From RPQK01 sp041946865 (GTDB lineage: Bacteria; Acidobacteriota; UBA6911; RPQK01): 24,688 nt of DNA. The stretch spans positions 1 to 24,688 of the forward strand of contig JBHGBF010000142.1 in the NCBI GenBank assembly GCA_041946865.1. Reading direction: 5' to 3'. Under the pieces are notes generated by a model. It was not told the origin of the DNA. It did no database searches and worked only from the letters and a program-made list of their open reading frames with translations. Position numbers and translations under genes: made by a program. Of the stretch, positions 1 through 7,831 are shown piece after piece (positions within the stretch are counted from its first letter, which is position 1; each line of letters begins with the position of its first letter).

Positions 1-318
1 CTCCACTCCGATAGGTGTTTTCCGGAGCAGTGCGCCATCGCCTTCGAGGCTTCGTAAAGAGACAAAGTGGTTTCGATTGGTCACAAGCTATCGAGTTGTG
101 TCCATTGTCGTGATACTTGAAAGGCGCAGCCGACCGCGGCGGGCCTAGAACGCGTTACAGAGCCGTAAGCGTTTGAAACAGAGCCGCAAGCGCAGCGTTT
201 TTTGCGGACCGTCAGCGGACGGGGAGCGAAATCCGCGAAATATGTATAAAGCCCAGGGCATGGCCACCGCACTCCACTTCCTCGGCACCGTATTTCCTTA
301 TATCCGTCAATGTTCGCC
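1..318. other. Intergenic region downstream of bamA
   Basis: There is no convincing gene here. Short open frames in this stretch are low-complexity translations of the palindromic repeat at about 136-228. Positions 1-130 show no recognisable motif. The bamA stop codon (TAG on the minus strand) is at 319-321. No clear intrinsic terminator with a T-run was seen on the minus strand below it. Confidence 0.6.
136..228 (+). repeat. Interspersed palindromic repeat, locus 1
   Basis: This unit of about 93 bp closely matches 19389-19487 across its whole length. It begins with a CTAGAAC.CGTTA.AGAGCCG segment, then a second AGAGCCGCAAGCGCAGCG half, and ends with the core GCGGACCGTCAGCGGACGG. The core itself can fold (CCGT pairing with ACGG). 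Related copies lie at 7629-7693 and, inverted, at 7737-7801. All copies are intergenic, as expected of REP-like elements. No transposase is linked to it. Confidence 0.8.
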
Positions 319-2928
319 CTAGAATGAATAGCCCACGGAGAACTTGACGCTGTGCCTGGGCTCTTTCAGCGGGAAACGCACGCCATCCACCATGATTTCC
401 GAGTTGAGAATCATGGGATTGTAGGCAAAGATCAGCCGAAAAGGCTGATTGATCATCGGCAGCATGAACTGCATCTCGGCGCCGGTTGACGCCCGCCAGA
501 CGGCGTTCGTGTCCTCTTGCAGATCGATGAACGTGTCCGGTCCGAACAGCCTGAGATTATCAGTGTTAAGCACCATTGACGATCCCAGATCGAAAAACGC
601 ACTGAGTTGGAGCGGCCCGGCTATCGGAATCCTGTACTCGGTCGTAAAGAGCGCTGACGTATCACCGCCAACCGGGATCGCGCTTTCGGTGATTGCGGGG
701 CGCCCAGTGACAGGATCAATGAGCGGCCTGCCCGCATCGTCCACTTTGGGTGTCCGGGTCGTGGCCCACGGGCTCACAGCACGGTAGTCGAAGCCTCGCA
801 CGTTGTATTCCCCTCCGTAAAAGATCCGCTCGTAGAAAGGAACCGTCATGGGACCTCCGTCCGGCAGTTTTCCGAAGGGTAGGAGATGCATGAACTGAGT
901 CCGGAAGGCCAGCGTGTTTCTGCCCCCGCTCAGGAACCGGTCCGGCAGGAAGTACTGATAATCGATGGTTGGCTGGACAACGCTATAGGTTCCTCCCAGG
1001 ACACCCCCGGAAATCGGGAAGCTCAGGGACAGCTGGGTCCCGCGGCGCGCCCCCCAGTAGCTGTCTTTCGTGCTGTAGATCAGGCTCGGGGTGACCGTGC
1101 TTTTCAGAATGCCGTTGGTCGCATCCTCGTCGCTTCCCCCCGGTGTAAAACCAAGAAGCTGGTTGATCGCATAGTCGTGAAAACTCTCGTTGATATCCGT
1201 AATCTTGATGGTCTGCCATTGATACGACAGCCCCGCTTTCCACCATCTCCACAGCGGGCGGCCCGCGGATACCGAAAATCCATTGATCCGCTGAGTGTAC
1301 AGGGCCACGTTGTCGCCAGGAGAGACGTACCCGTAATACATGCTGTAGGTATCGGTTCGATACCGCTGGTTGAAGACGGAAAAGCCGATCGAGGTCCTGG
1401 TATCGAGAAGATAGGGCTCGGTGAACGAGAACGTGTAGTTCGCGGTTCGTGTCCCGGTCTGCAGCGAGACTTCGACCCTCTGACCTTTCCCGCGAAAGTT
1501 GTTCGACTGATAGTTCACCCCTATGAAAGCGCCGTAGATGCCGCTCGTTCCGCCGGTCAGACCGATCGACTGTTGGCTCCTCTCTTTTACTTTGACCAGC
1601 AGATCCACTTCCCCCTGCAGGGGACGTTTGATGACTTCATAATCTTTCTCCTCTATCTTGTCGAAGAACCCGAGCTGATTAAGACGCAGAATCGAGAAAT
1701 CAAACAATTCCGCATTGAATCGCTGTTGCTCTTCCAGGAAGAATTCCCGGCGAAGGACCTTGTCGCGCGTCTTGGTGTTTCCGGCAAAGTTGATGCGGTG
1801 GACGATGTACTGCTTCCCTTCCTCGACCCGGAGGCGAACGTCCACGGTCCCCTTCTCCTGGCTTACATCCATTTCCGGGATGGCTTCCATCTCGAGGTAC
1901 CCGAACCCGGAGTACAACTTCTTCAGGTCTTCGTTCGCCTTCTTAAAGGCGACATAGTTAACCACTTCTCCCGGGGCAATCTTGTAGAAGTCCTGAATGC
2001 GAGCCTGGTCGAAATTCTTCACCCCTTCGAGCTTGAAATTGCCCCAGCGATACTGCTCACCCTCCTGAATCGGAACGGTGATGTGATACTGATGCCTTGT
2101 CTTCCGGAAGCCGACAAGCCATCCTCGAGGACCGGCGACAATTTCCACGTTTGGCTCGCCCGCCCGCGCATACAGGTAACCCCGTTCCCGGTATTTCTCC
2201 ATCAGGTTGGTCTGGACATCGTATTCCAGCTTCTCCTCGATGTATTTGTCATGGCCTTTGAACAGGCTGATGGGATTGCGCTCCTTGGTGAGCTTGAGCG
2301 CATCTCGGAGTTGGTCATCGCTCAATAGCGTGTTTCCCTCGAAATTGAGGTCCCCGATACGGACCTTGGGCCCTTCTTCAATCTCGAAAATCAAGCGCAC
2401 GGCCGCCGAGGTAATCTCTTCGACTCTCGCTCCTACTCTGCCGAGCGGCCGCCCGCTTTGGTCGAGCAGCATCTTGATCGCCCGCCGCGCCTTGGGCAAT
2501 TTGGCCGGATCGAACGGTGAATCGACCGACAGGCCCACCTTCATGTCTCGAAAGCGTTCGAGGACATCGGACTGTTTGAAGGACGTCATTCCCTGATACG
2601 AGATCTCCCGGATGATCGGGCGCTCCACCGCCTCGAAGATAATGATGACACCCGTGTCGCCCCGCATCTTCTTAACCGTGAGATTCTCGAAGAAGTCTGC
2701 ATTCAGGAGTTTCCGGTAGTCCTGCAGGACCTGTACCTCGTTGTAGACGTCTCCCTCCTTGCTCTGCAGGTAGTAGCGGATGGTGCTCTCCGGTATGCGG
2801 CGGTTCCCCACAATACGAATCTCCTCCACCTGCTCGACCGGACTGTTTTCCTGAGCACTTGCGGACGGACAAAGAGCGATCGCGACACACGACGCGACTA
2901 TGATGAACGGCCACGAAGACGATGTCAT
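319..2928 (-). CDS. bamA: Outer membrane protein assembly factor BamA
   Basis: This 869-residue protein is the core of the machinery that folds and inserts beta-barrel proteins into the outer membrane. A signal peptide ends near SASA-Q (residue 25). Five POTRA-type units follow at roughly 33-105, 106-187, 188-290, 291-372 and 373-455; each carries a G(N/M/V)..(I/F) type strand-helix pattern. The 16-strand barrel runs from about 455 to the end. The barrel contains the VRGF loop-6 motif (in GEYNVRGFDYR) and ends in the typical aromatic-terminated strand VKFSVGYSF. Length fits the family (about 790-900). The ATG start has an AGGGGGG ribosome-binding site six bases upstream. It is divergent from the dsbA-like gene, with a small palindrome and an inserted inverted-repeat element between them. 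Confidence is high from domain order and C-terminal signature. Confidence 0.95.
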   Translation of the reverse strand: MTSSSWPFIIVASCVAIALCPSASAQENSPVEQVEEIRIVGNRRIPESTIRYYLQSKEGDVYNEVQVLQDYRKLLNADFFENLTVKKMRGDTGVIIIFEAVERPIIREISYQGMTSFKQSDVLERFRDMKVGLSVDSPFDPAKLPKARRAIKMLLDQSGRPLGRVGARVEEITSAAVRLIFEIEEGPKVRIGDLNFEGNTLLSDDQLRDALKLTKERNPISLFKGHDKYIEEKLEYDVQTNLMEKYRERGYLYARAGEPNVEIVAGPRGWLVGFRKTRHQYHITVPIQEGEQYRWGNFKLEGVKNFDQARIQDFYKIAPGEVVNYVAFKKANEDLKKLYSGFGYLEMEAIPEMDVSQEKGTVDVRLRVEEGKQYIVHRINFAGNTKTRDKVLRREFFLEEQQRFNAELFDFSILRLNQLGFFDKIEEKDYEVIKRPLQGEVDLLVKVKERSQQSIGLTGGTSGIYGAFIGVNYQSNNFRGKGQRVEVSLQTGTRTANYTFSFTEPYLLDTRTSIGFSVFNQRYRTDTYSMYYGYVSPGDNVALYTQRINGFSVSAGRPLWRWWKAGLSYQWQTIKITDINESFHDYAINQLLGFTPGGSDEDATNGILKSTVTPSLIYSTKDSYWGARRGTQLSLSFPISGGVLGGTYSVVQPTIDYQYFLPDRFLSGGRNTLAFRTQFMHLLPFGKLPDGGPMTVPFYERIFYGGEYNVRGFDYRAVSPWATTRTPKVDDAGRPLIDPVTGRPAITESAIPVGGDTSALFTTEYRIPIAGPLQLSAFFDLGSSMVLNTDNLRLFGPDTFIDLQEDTNAVWRASTGAEMQFMLPMINQPFRLIFAYNPMILNSEIMVDGVRFPLKEPRHSVKFSVGYSF

Positions 2929-2946
2929 GAAGCCCCCCTGTTTTTC

Positions 2947-2966
2947 ACACCTGGGACCGCAGGTGT
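2947..2966. promoter_or_regulatory. Short perfect palindrome upstream of bamA
   Basis: ACACCTG, a six-base spacer and CAGGTGT form a perfect 7-bp inverted repeat 19-38 bases before the bamA start. Its size and position suit a dimeric repressor operator or a 5'-UTR hairpin. No regulator is identified. Confidence 0.35.
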
Positions 2967-3029
2967 CCTGCCTGCTTGTACCGTTCCCAGGGTTTCGCTT
3001 TCGGTAATGCCTCAGTCTTGTTTGCAGTG

Positions 3030-3050
3030 CCGCCTTTAGGCGGGCTTTTT
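3030..3050 (+). terminator. Hairpin plus T-run in left arm of the MITE-like element
   Basis: CCGCC-TTTA-GGCGG is followed at once by GCTTTTT, which resembles a Rho-independent terminator for rightward transcription. The stem is short (5 bp, all G:C). The mirror copy in the right arm would act on leftward transcription. Confidence 0.4.
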
Positions 3051-3087
3051 CGGACCGTAACCGCTCTCAATGGTCAACTGCGGTTCG

Positions 3088-3108
3088 AAAAAGCCCGCCT
3101 AAAGGCGG
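3088..3108 (-). terminator. Hairpin plus T-run in right arm of the MITE-like element
   Basis: Read on the minus strand this is the same CCGCC-TTTA-GGCGG stem followed by GCTTTTT. It would stop transcription heading toward bamA from the right of the element, so any bamA promoter would have to lie in 2929-3003 or inside the element. Confidence 0.4.
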
Positions 3109-3134
3109 CGCTACAAACAAGACTGAGGCATTAC

Positions 3135-3395
3135 TCGCTTTCGGTCCATTTGCATTGACGGGGATCGCCGGAAGATTTCCGTAAAACCTGTGTAAAGATC
3201 GCGCGCACGACTCACGCGGCGGGTGGAAAGAAGGACATCGATCCGCTCAGAATTTACGTGTTCTTTACCTCGCGGCGCCTCTTGGGTGCATCAAAGTCAA
3301 TTGATTATCGACCTGTGCGGCGGTGGAGTGGCGCGTTTCGCCCTGTATCAGAACCCTGTGGCGCTGAGGGAGATTCGTTCGAGGAGATTCCTTTT
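3135..3395 (+). other. Leader region of the dsbA-like gene
   Basis: This is 260 bases between the inserted element and the dsbA-like start. The open frame extends upstream to 3258, but its first 46 residues do not look like protein from this family, so I treat it as leader. It must hold the promoter, but no convincing -35/-10 pair was found. Confidence 0.4.
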
Positions 3396-4190
3396 ATGAA
3401 GTCAGGTTCGGCCGTTTTCTTTGCCGTTGCGGCGCTGGCCGGTCACATGATCGGCGGCCAGCCGGTTTACGCCCAAAGCCAGGAATCGACGGAAAAGGAG
3501 ATTGAACAGCTGAAAGCACAGTTGAACGTCTTGCGGGAAGAACAGCTGCGAATGCGACGGGACTTGGATCAGATCAAGACGCTACTGAAGAGGCAAGCCC
3601 GAACCAGTCAGCGCGACCCGTACCGCGGTAAAACCGTCAACACCGACGCTGCGTCTTTCAAAGGAAAAGAGGATGCCAAGGTAACGCTCGTGGAATTCTC
3701 TGACTTCCAGTGTGCTTACTGTGCGAGATATGTCCGGGAGACGCTGCCCAGGCTGGAAGAGGAGTACATCAATAGCGGCCGGGTAAAGCTTGTCTTTCAG
3801 AACCTGCCTCTCGAGCAGATTCACAAGTCGGCGTTTCGCGCCGCTGAGGCAGCGGACTGTGCCGGCCAGCAGGGCCAATTCTGGCCGATGCATGATCTGC
3901 TATTCGCTAACAGCGCGGATCTGAGTGAAGAGGCGTTCGCCAGATTTGCCCGCCGGCTGAATCTTAGCCAAGAGGCGTTTGCAACCTGCATGGTCGAAAG
4001 GAAGTCCCGGGCGGAGGTCGAAAGCGATGTGAACGAGGCGCGACAGTTGGCCATCAACGGGACGCCTACGTTCCTGATCGGTCTGACTCAACCCGGAAAA
4101 AGTCAAATCACCGTTCTCCGTTCCCTCCGCGGCGCCGTGAGCTACGAGCAGATGAAACAGGCGCTGGATTCGGTGCTGGAGAGGGAGTAG
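3396..4190 (+). CDS. DsbA-family thiol:disulfide oxidoreductase with N-terminal coiled coil
   Basis: This 264-residue exported protein has a thioredoxin fold with a helical insertion. It probably oxidises or isomerises cysteines of exported proteins. The signal peptide is residues 1-26 (ending VYA-Q). Residues 28-68 are a charged heptad-like helix, a likely coiled coil for dimerisation. The thioredoxin domain (about 80-264) contains the C106-A-Y-C109 active site within FSDFQCAYC and the cis-proline T223-P224. I chose the ATG at 3396 rather than the frame's first ATG at 3258. A GAGGAG ribosome-binding site sits nine bases before it and a clear signal peptide begins there. It is the only + strand gene. 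It ends 16 bases from the end of the convergent receptor gene. The fold is certain; whether it acts as oxidase or isomerase is not. Confidence 0.88.
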   Translation: MKSGSAVFFAVAALAGHMIGGQPVYAQSQESTEKEIEQLKAQLNVLREEQLRMRRDLDQIKTLLKRQARTSQRDPYRGKTVNTDAASFKGKEDAKVTLVEFSDFQCAYCARYVRETLPRLEEEYINSGRVKLVFQNLPLEQIHKSAFRAAEAADCAGQQGQFWPMHDLLFANSADLSEEAFARFARRLNLSQEAFATCMVERKSRAEVESDVNEARQLAINGTPTFLIGLTQPGKSQITVLRSLRGAVSYEQMKQALDSVLERE

Positions 4191-4206
4191 GGAGGCCGGC
4201 GCCGTA

Positions 4207-7200
4207 CTACCACCTCACCCTCAGCCCAACTCGAACCACGCGTTCGGGGGCGCTCGGGCTGGTGCTGGTGATCGTCATGAAATGGCTCGAATTCACGTCT
4301 GACTCCGGGTTGTTGAAGTGCGGCGTGTTCGTGAAGTTGAAAAACTCGGCGCGAAACTCCAGATTCAGGTTTTCCCGAATGGCCGCCGTGCGCGCCAGCG
4401 ACAGGTCCAGGTTGAACCAGGCCGGGCCTCTCAAGATGTTCCGCCCACTGTTCCCGTAACAGTCGTAGCCCGAACAATCGACACCCGGAACCCGATTGAC
4501 AGCCGAAAACGCGGCGGGATTGAAGTACGGATTTCCGGCGCCTATTCCTCCGAGCTTCTCAACGGTCGCCTGGAGCTGGTCGGCAGTTTGAGCGTTCTCC
4601 CGTGCGTTCAGCGTTGCTTCAGACGAGGTCACCGTGAACGGCACATTGGAGTTCGCCGAGAAAATCGCATTCACCTGCCAGTCACGAATCACCCGCGACA
4701 GCAGGCCCTCTCCCTTCCCAAAAGGCAGCTCGCAGATCCCGGCCAACTGCAGCATGTGCGGCCGGCTGTAGCCCGCTTCCGCCCGGTTTCGGGAAAGCAG
4801 CGCCGGATCATTCCACAAAAGCCCTGTTTCCGGGTCACCGTCGGTCAGATCGATGGTCTTGGAGAAGGTGTAAGCTCCTCTTAGAGCCAGGCCTTGAGTG
4901 AAGCGGCGGTTGAATGCCAACTGAAGGGCGTGGAAGTTTGAGCTCAGCCAGCCATTCCAAAGCAGGATCGACGCCGTACTGCGCGGATAGAGCTGCCTGC
5001 CCTGGGTCCCTGCGCCGGCCGCCGACCAGTTCAGGTTCTGATCGGCAAACTGGCGCACGGTCTGGGATCCGGCGTACCCCACAGAGGCCACCAGTTCGCC
5101 GGGGAGTCTGCGCTCGTAAAAGAGATTCCAGGATTGAGTGTACGGCCGGTTGAGCTCATCCGAGGGCAGCGTTCGCTGAGCGACGTTCGAGGGCAAGGGG
5201 ACTGATTCCTGATCTTCCAAATCCGGGCCTTCGAAGCTGAGAGGGATTCCCTCCTCAAGTACCGTTAACGGAAAATGGGCACTCGGGGATTCCCACTGAC
5301 CGCCGACGATGAGTGGATACGAGCCTCTCAGGGGTCCGGCCAGGGGGAGGGGATTGTACGCGATGCCGTAACCGGCGCGGATCACGTCACTCGTGCCAGG
5401 CCGGTAGGCAACCCCTAGTCGCGGCGCAAGGAGCGGAGTTTTGACCTTGATGTTGTTGTCGAACCGGACCGCGAAGGAATCCAGGTTCAGGTATTCCATC
5501 GAACGGTTGGCCCGCGTGAGCAGCGGATAGTATTCAAACCGTAGCCCTAGCGAGAGGGTGAGTCTCGGGCTGGCGTGCCACCTGTCACCCAGGTACAGGG
5601 CGTGCTGCCATTCCCTGGCGGTCATCAACTCCCATTGCAGGCCTTTGCTCATCGCCGTCGGGTAGCCCAGCAGAAACGCGGCCCAGGCATTCTGATCCGT
5701 AACGCTTTGACCCGGAGCTCCCGTCGTTTCCCGGCTGAAGATGAAAGAACCTCTCGGGCTGCCGCCGACTCCAGCCTGCCAGTGTTCCAGCCGATAGTGA
5801 ATCAGCTCGTAACCCCACCGGAGCTGGTGGGTTCCTCGTGTCCAGCTGAAATTCTGCGATGCAGTGAAAGTGTCCTCATCGCGAAACAACGGACTTCCAT
5901 CCGTCACTTGTCCAAAGCTGTTGAAGCCGGGCACATGGAAGGCAGGGACCCCGCCGCAGCGGTCGACGCCATCGACTATACAAGCGCCGTCCTGAGTGTT
6001 GTTGGTCCCGGGGATATCGAGAGTCTCCTGACCGTAGTCTCCCTTGTCGAAATCGGCGTTCTCGACCCGCTGCCGGAGGCCGGTGTAGGAGGTGTGCCCG
6101 TCCATCAACAGATTGGGCGAAAGGGTCCACGTATGGCCCAGGGAAGCGACGTAGAGACGGGTGTTTTCTTCGCCATCCGCGCCTCCGCCGATCGCACCTC
6201 CTCCGCCTTCACCAAAGATCGGATCCCGGGTGACGTTGGCCTTCATCCCGCCGAACTTTCCCCACACCGAATGATAAGGCTTACGCAACCAGTTCAGCTT
6301 CAAATCCACGTTGTTACGGTTGAGCTTCTCGCTGCTGGAGGCCTGGTAGTTGTTGGTGGAGAGGTAGTCATCGGTGACGGGATCTTTCAGATTCGGCAAC
6401 GGAAGCAGGGATTGGGCGGCCTTAGCCTCGGCTGAAAGCCGGTTCGCCGGTATCACGTTGTTCTCAAAGGCTGCCCGGCCGGTCCCGTCTTTCTTGCCGG
6501 TCAGGGGATCATAGATGATCGTGGCGAAATCGCTAAAATCCCCGTTTCGCTGCTCTTGTGTCGGGACCGTGGCCGTACTGGTCCGGGCCTGTCTCTGGAA
6601 GGCGCCTTCCCAGCCTAAAAAGAAGAAGAACTTGTCCTTGGCGAGCGGGCCTGCGAAAGTCGCTGAGCCAATCGACCGCTGGCCGCCTGGTTTATCCGCC
6701 TTGCCGTCGTTGTCGGTGTCCAGGTAGTTGAAAAAATTGCGCGCGTTCAGAGCCGAATTCTCGTGATAACCGAGCAGCGAGCCATGGAGTTCGTTTGTGC
6801 CGGAACGCGTCAAAACCGAGATGGCTGAACCAGCGGCAAAACCCTGCTCGGCGTCGAAGTTGTTGGTAGAAACGTTGATCACCTCGATCGTGTCTGCCGG
6901 CGGAATGTAAGCAGCATGGCGTGGCAGCCAGATGTTGGCGTTCGGCGCTCCGTCTACCCGAACGGTATTACCGTTGCGGGGTGCTCCGTTGACGTGGACG
7001 GCCAGGGAGAGACCCGTCGAATCAGTCATGTCATCCGCGCGCTCAAGCGGAGTCACGCCCGGGACGAGAACCAGAAGGCTCTGATAGTTACGAAGAAACC
7101 CGAGAGGAAGCGCTGAGAGCTCCTGACTCTCTAGTTGGGCCGAGAGATCGGCCGTTTCCGTTTTCAACCGGACAGCAGAAAAATCGGCCGTGCAACGAAG

Positions 7201-7557
7201 CTGTGACCTGGGAGCGACATCGAGGCTCAGGTCGAGGCGCGTTACTTCTCCTGCCGTTACGGGCACGTTTTCGGTCACGCAGTAGCCGAAACGGCTTGAG
7301 CCTATCTGGAGGCTATAGGTCCCGTTCAAAAGGCCGGGGACATCATACCAGCCGGTTTCTTGGATGCGTGCCGGCCGGGAATACTCGGTCTGCGGGTTAA
7401 CGACGGTGAGCTCGAGATCGGTAATCGTGACTGGTGAAGCGACCGTGATTCTTCCTGTCAGAACGCCGTAGAGTTGTTCGGCCCGAGGCCAGTGTGAAAG
7501 GAAGTTCGAAACAAAGAAGAACAAAACCGCCTTACGAATTACCTTGGATTGCGTCAC
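4207..7557 (-). CDS. Oar-like TonB-dependent receptor with carboxypeptidase regulatory-like domain
   Basis: This is a 1116-residue outer-membrane barrel of the large Oar type expanded in Acidobacteriota. A hydrophobic signal lies at residues 8-22. A carboxypeptidase-regulatory-like beta-sandwich covers about 30-113 and a plug domain about 130-255. The plug includes LPLGFLRNYQSLLVLVPGV and the VRVDGAPNANIW segment. The long barrel carries the family's NGDFSD...IYDP..G and NVIPANRLS...LPLPN signatures near 335-390. The barrel ends VVRVGLRVRW, a proper aromatic-terminated last strand. The start is GTG at 7557, with AGGGGG four bases upstream. The cargo is unknown; family members transport large substrates or take part in surface adhesion and motility. 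A long inverted repeat occupies its upstream region (7629-7801). Confidence 0.9.
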   Translation of the reverse strand: MTQSKVIRKAVLFFFVSNFLSHWPRAEQLYGVLTGRITVASPVTITDLELTVVNPQTEYSRPARIQETGWYDVPGLLNGTYSLQIGSSRFGYCVTENVPVTAGEVTRLDLSLDVAPRSQLRCTADFSAVRLKTETADLSAQLESQELSALPLGFLRNYQSLLVLVPGVTPLERADDMTDSTGLSLAVHVNGAPRNGNTVRVDGAPNANIWLPRHAAYIPPADTIEVINVSTNNFDAEQGFAAGSAISVLTRSGTNELHGSLLGYHENSALNARNFFNYLDTDNDGKADKPGGQRSIGSATFAGPLAKDKFFFFLGWEGAFQRQARTSTATVPTQEQRNGDFSDFATIIYDPLTGKKDGTGRAAFENNVIPANRLSAEAKAAQSLLPLPNLKDPVTDDYLSTNNYQASSSEKLNRNNVDLKLNWLRKPYHSVWGKFGGMKANVTRDPIFGEGGGGAIGGGADGEENTRLYVASLGHTWTLSPNLLMDGHTSYTGLRQRVENADFDKGDYGQETLDIPGTNNTQDGACIVDGVDRCGGVPAFHVPGFNSFGQVTDGSPLFRDEDTFTASQNFSWTRGTHQLRWGYELIHYRLEHWQAGVGGSPRGSFIFSRETTGAPGQSVTDQNAWAAFLLGYPTAMSKGLQWELMTAREWQHALYLGDRWHASPRLTLSLGLRFEYYPLLTRANRSMEYLNLDSFAVRFDNNIKVKTPLLAPRLGVAYRPGTSDVIRAGYGIAYNPLPLAGPLRGSYPLIVGGQWESPSAHFPLTVLEEGIPLSFEGPDLEDQESVPLPSNVAQRTLPSDELNRPYTQSWNLFYERRLPGELVASVGYAGSQTVRQFADQNLNWSAAGAGTQGRQLYPRSTASILLWNGWLSSNFHALQLAFNRRFTQGLALRGAYTFSKTIDLTDGDPETGLLWNDPALLSRNRAEAGYSRPHMLQLAGICELPFGKGEGLLSRVIRDWQVNAIFSANSNVPFTVTSSEATLNARENAQTADQLQATVEKLGGIGAGNPYFNPAAFSAVNRVPGVDCSGYDCYGNSGRNILRGPAWFNLDLSLARTAAIRENLNLEFRAEFFNFTNTPHFNNPESDVNSSHFMTITSTSPSAPERVVRVGLRVRW

Positions 7558-7628
7558 AAAACCCCCTGTCTTCTTCGCGGTTCAACGGTTTTTTTTCGGT
7601 CCTGAAGCGATTTCGGAGCGTTACGGCT

Positions 7629-7693
7629 CCAGGCGCAACAGAGCCACAAGCACTGCGCTTTTGCGGACCGTCAGCGGACGGGAAGCGCATCGG
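7629..7693 (+). repeat. Interspersed palindromic repeat, locus 2, left copy
   Basis: This copy of about 65 bp contains AGAGCCACAAGCACTGCGC and the core GCGGACCGTCAGCGGACGG. It is in the same orientation as locus 1 and inverted relative to 7737-7801. Confidence 0.8.
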
Positions 7694-7736
7694 ATGCGAA
7701 CCGGTTCCAGGATTCGATCCTGCAACGGGTCCGCAC

Positions 7737-7801
7737 CCGACGCGCTCCCGTCCGCTGACGCTCCGCAAAAAGCGCTGCGCTTGCGGCTCTGTTCCGCCTG
7801 G
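7737..7801 (-). repeat. Interspersed palindromic repeat, locus 2, inverted copy
   Basis: On the minus strand this reads CCAGGCGGAACAGAGCCGC... and matches the left copy over nearly its full 65 bp, with a handful of mismatches. The two arms face each other across 43 bp. They could form a very long hairpin in RNA or a cruciform in DNA just downstream of the Cys-rich gene. Confidence 0.8.
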
Positions 7802-7831
7802 CTGCTGTAGACCCACAGGAATCCAGTCCCC

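Larger units (their letters stand above)
2995..3143. mobile_element. 131-bp MITE-like inverted-repeat element with 9-bp flanking duplication
   Basis: The element spans 3004-3134 and its two ends are near-perfect inverted repeats of about 54 bp (3 mismatches), starting GTAATGCCTCAG and ending CTGAGGCATTAC. About 23 bp separate the arms. The same nine bases TCGCTTTCG flank it at 2995-3003 and 3135-3143, as a target-site duplication would. It encodes no protein, so it would depend on a transposase elsewhere. Each arm carries a small GC hairpin followed by five T residues. Confidence 0.75.
7558..7831. other. Intergenic region between the Cys-rich gene and the Oar-like receptor
   Basis: These 274 bases are mostly filled by the inverted repeat pair at 7629-7801. 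The remainder is A/T-tract sequence (a run of eight T near 7590) just before the receptor start. Small open frames here are translations of the repeat and are not genes. Confidence 0.6.

Noticed and set aside
81..272. Short open frames with RKKRCACGSVS-like peptides at repeat loci (also near 7532-7874 and 19317-19530)
   Set aside because: They are translations of the interspersed repeat and recur at each copy, in both orientations.
886..2328. 480-residue open frame on the + strand
   Set aside because: It is opposite bamA, which has clear POTRA and barrel signatures; the + frame has no recognisable domain or ribosome-binding site.
3258..3395. N-terminal extension of the dsbA-like frame from the ATG at 3258
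   Set aside because: The extension has no family resemblance and would bury the signal peptide; the ATG at 3396 has a good ribosome-binding site.
4142..4477. 111-residue minus-strand frame overlapping the receptor C-terminus and the end of dsbA
   Set aside because: It is out of frame with the receptor, whose own last strand ends properly at 4207.
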